From assembly GCA_017547125.1 (NCBI GenBank), contig JAFYQL010000204.1, positions 1 to 6,999 of the forward strand: a stretch of 6,999 nucleotides of DNA, in the 5' to 3' direction. Below are positions 6,495 to 6,999 of the stretch, piece by piece (position 1 is the stretch's first letter; the number at the start of each line of letters is the position of its first letter). Source of the stretch: Bacillota bacterium. GTDB taxonomy: Bacteria; Bacillota; Clostridia; Lachnospirales; Anaerotignaceae. Both the position numbers and the translations under genes were made by a program. Below the pieces are notes generated by a model, which was not told the DNA's origin, searched no databases, and worked only from the letters and a program-made list of their open reading frames with translations.

Positions 6495-6528
6495 AAAAAA
6501 AGAGACACCCATATTGGATATCTCTTTT
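6495..6528 (-). terminator. Rho-independent terminator of the chimeric gene
   Basis: On the minus strand AAAAGAGA (6528-6521) pairs with TCTCTTTT (6505-6498). The loop of about 15 bases may pair internally, and a run of seven T follows (6501-6495). It begins 11 bases after the TAG at 6540-6542. The stem is A/T-rich and modest in strength, but position and T-run are good. It insulates the ger operon, so the operon promoter should lie within or just below this hairpin. Confidence 0.7.
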
Positions 6529-6539
6529 AGTTATCATTT

Positions 6540-6998
6540 CTATTGTTGTGTTGATGCTGAAAGCATTGATGGATTATACAAACCAAAAACTTTCAAATCG
6601 TGGTTAAATGCATTCTGAAGAAGATTCATTTCAGCACTGAGAACAAGAAGTTCAGTCTGCTTAACAGTAAGTTCGGTCACATTACCAAGTTCATAGTTAA
6701 GCTTAACCATTTCATATGTGTTTTTAGCATCTTCAAGCGCTTTTTCACAGCTCAATCTTTCAGCTTCTAATGTAAGTATATCATTGTAAGCTGTTTTCAT
6801 ATTATTTTTCAAAGCATTTTTAGTATCGCCAAGATTTCTTGAGGCAGAATTTACATTATATTCTTTTTCAAGAGCCTGATTTGACCATGAACCTGTGTAT
6901 TTAACATCCATTGTTACATTAGGGCAGATTGATCTTACTCCAAGGAAGTAAGCTGTATAGCCTGATTTTACTTCAGCAAATGAGAAAGCACCAACATA
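6540..6998 (-). CDS. Partial chimeric gene: BMP/PnrA-like substrate-binding fragment fused to TolC-like helical tail
   Basis: The frame is open from the right window edge to TAG 6540-6542, giving 152 visible residues with the N-terminus missing. An internal ATG at 6909-6911 is probably not the start, since similarity runs past it. The first ~48 residues, read from the edge (VGAFSFAEVKSGYTAYFLG..., then VRSICPNVTMDVKYTGSW), resemble the interdomain region of BMP/PnrA-type ABC substrate-binding lipoproteins. The expected next segment (a helix then a GC...QHAD-like motif) is absent. Instead, from about 6866 down, NSASRNLGDTKNALKNNMKT, a long amphipathic helix and NYELGNVTELTVKQTELLVL resemble the C-terminal helical hairpin of TolC-family efflux proteins, ending in a short polar tail. 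Neither other minus frame continues the BMP similarity at the junction. It could be a true fusion, a decayed recombinant or a misassembly. Similarities are recalled from family knowledge, not searched. Confidence 0.65.
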   Translation of the reverse strand, partial: YVGAFSFAEVKSGYTAYFLGVRSICPNVTMDVKYTGSWSNQALEKEYNVNSASRNLGDTKNALKNNMKTAYNDILTLEAERLSCEKALEDAKNTYEMVKLNYELGNVTELTVKQTELLVLSAEMNLLQNAFNHDLKVFGLYNPSMLSASTQQ

Positions 6999-6999
6999 A

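Noticed and set aside
6446..6539. A sigma-G promoter for the ger operon
   Set aside because: I looked on the minus strand for a GNATA-type -35 and CATNNTA-type -10 at 17-18 bp spacing. Only poor matches around TGTATATT (near 6479-6486) were seen, so none is annotated although one is expected.
6840..6890. Frameshift as the explanation for the BMP/TolC switch
   Set aside because: The other two minus-strand frames hit stops within a few codons at the junction, and neither resumes the BMP-like sequence.
1..6999. CRISPR arrays, tRNA or rRNA genes, insertion sequences, riboswitches
   Set aside because: No spaced direct repeats, no cloverleaf-like or rRNA-like stretch, no transposase frame, and no untranslated leader long enough to hold a riboswitch were found.

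Overview
The window looks like chromosomal DNA of an endospore-forming, low-GC Firmicute of the class Clostridia, possibly Lachnospiraceae-like. Support comes from the sporulation and germination genes, the strong AGGAGG-type ribosome binding sites, short intergenic gaps, U-tract terminators and a short Gram-positive-type signal peptidase. The placement is inferred from gene content; no rRNA or other direct marker is present.

Layout. Bases 1-41 hold the probable last codons of a plus-strand gene, followed by a terminator (49-86). A monocistronic plus-strand signal peptidase I gene, lepB (148-660), has its own extended -10 promoter. It ends at a bidirectional terminator (661-688) shared with a small convergent gene (693-905, minus) encoding a DUF1858 CxxC redox-disulfide protein. 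Divergent from that gene is a metal-dependent cyclase-family (KynB-like) hydrolase (988-1605, plus). Its 3' end overlaps the end of the next gene, on the opposite strand, by 44 bp.

From 6445 down to 1562 everything lies on the minus strand in one tight array: gerA-type, gerB-type and gerC-type germinant receptor subunits (4-bp ATGA overlaps at both junctions), then spoIIR (34-bp gap), then a SleB-like cortex hydrolase (13-bp gap). The logic spans the spore life cycle. SpoIIR is the forespore-to-mother-cell signal that triggers sigma-E activation early in sporulation. The receptor subunits sense germinants in the mature spore. SleB degrades the cortex once germination is triggered.

At the right edge a minus-strand gene runs off the window (6540-6998, 5' end missing) and ends in a good terminator (6495-6528). 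Its visible N-terminal part resembles a BMP/PnrA-type ABC-transporter substrate-binding lipoprotein. Its C-terminal part resembles the helical hairpin of TolC-family efflux proteins. The two are joined in frame at about 6855-6870. This apparent chimera is the most unusual thing in the window; it is either a real recombination product or an assembly artefact.

I saw no tRNA, rRNA, CRISPR array, insertion sequence or prophage gene. No stretch over 300 bases lacks a gene.
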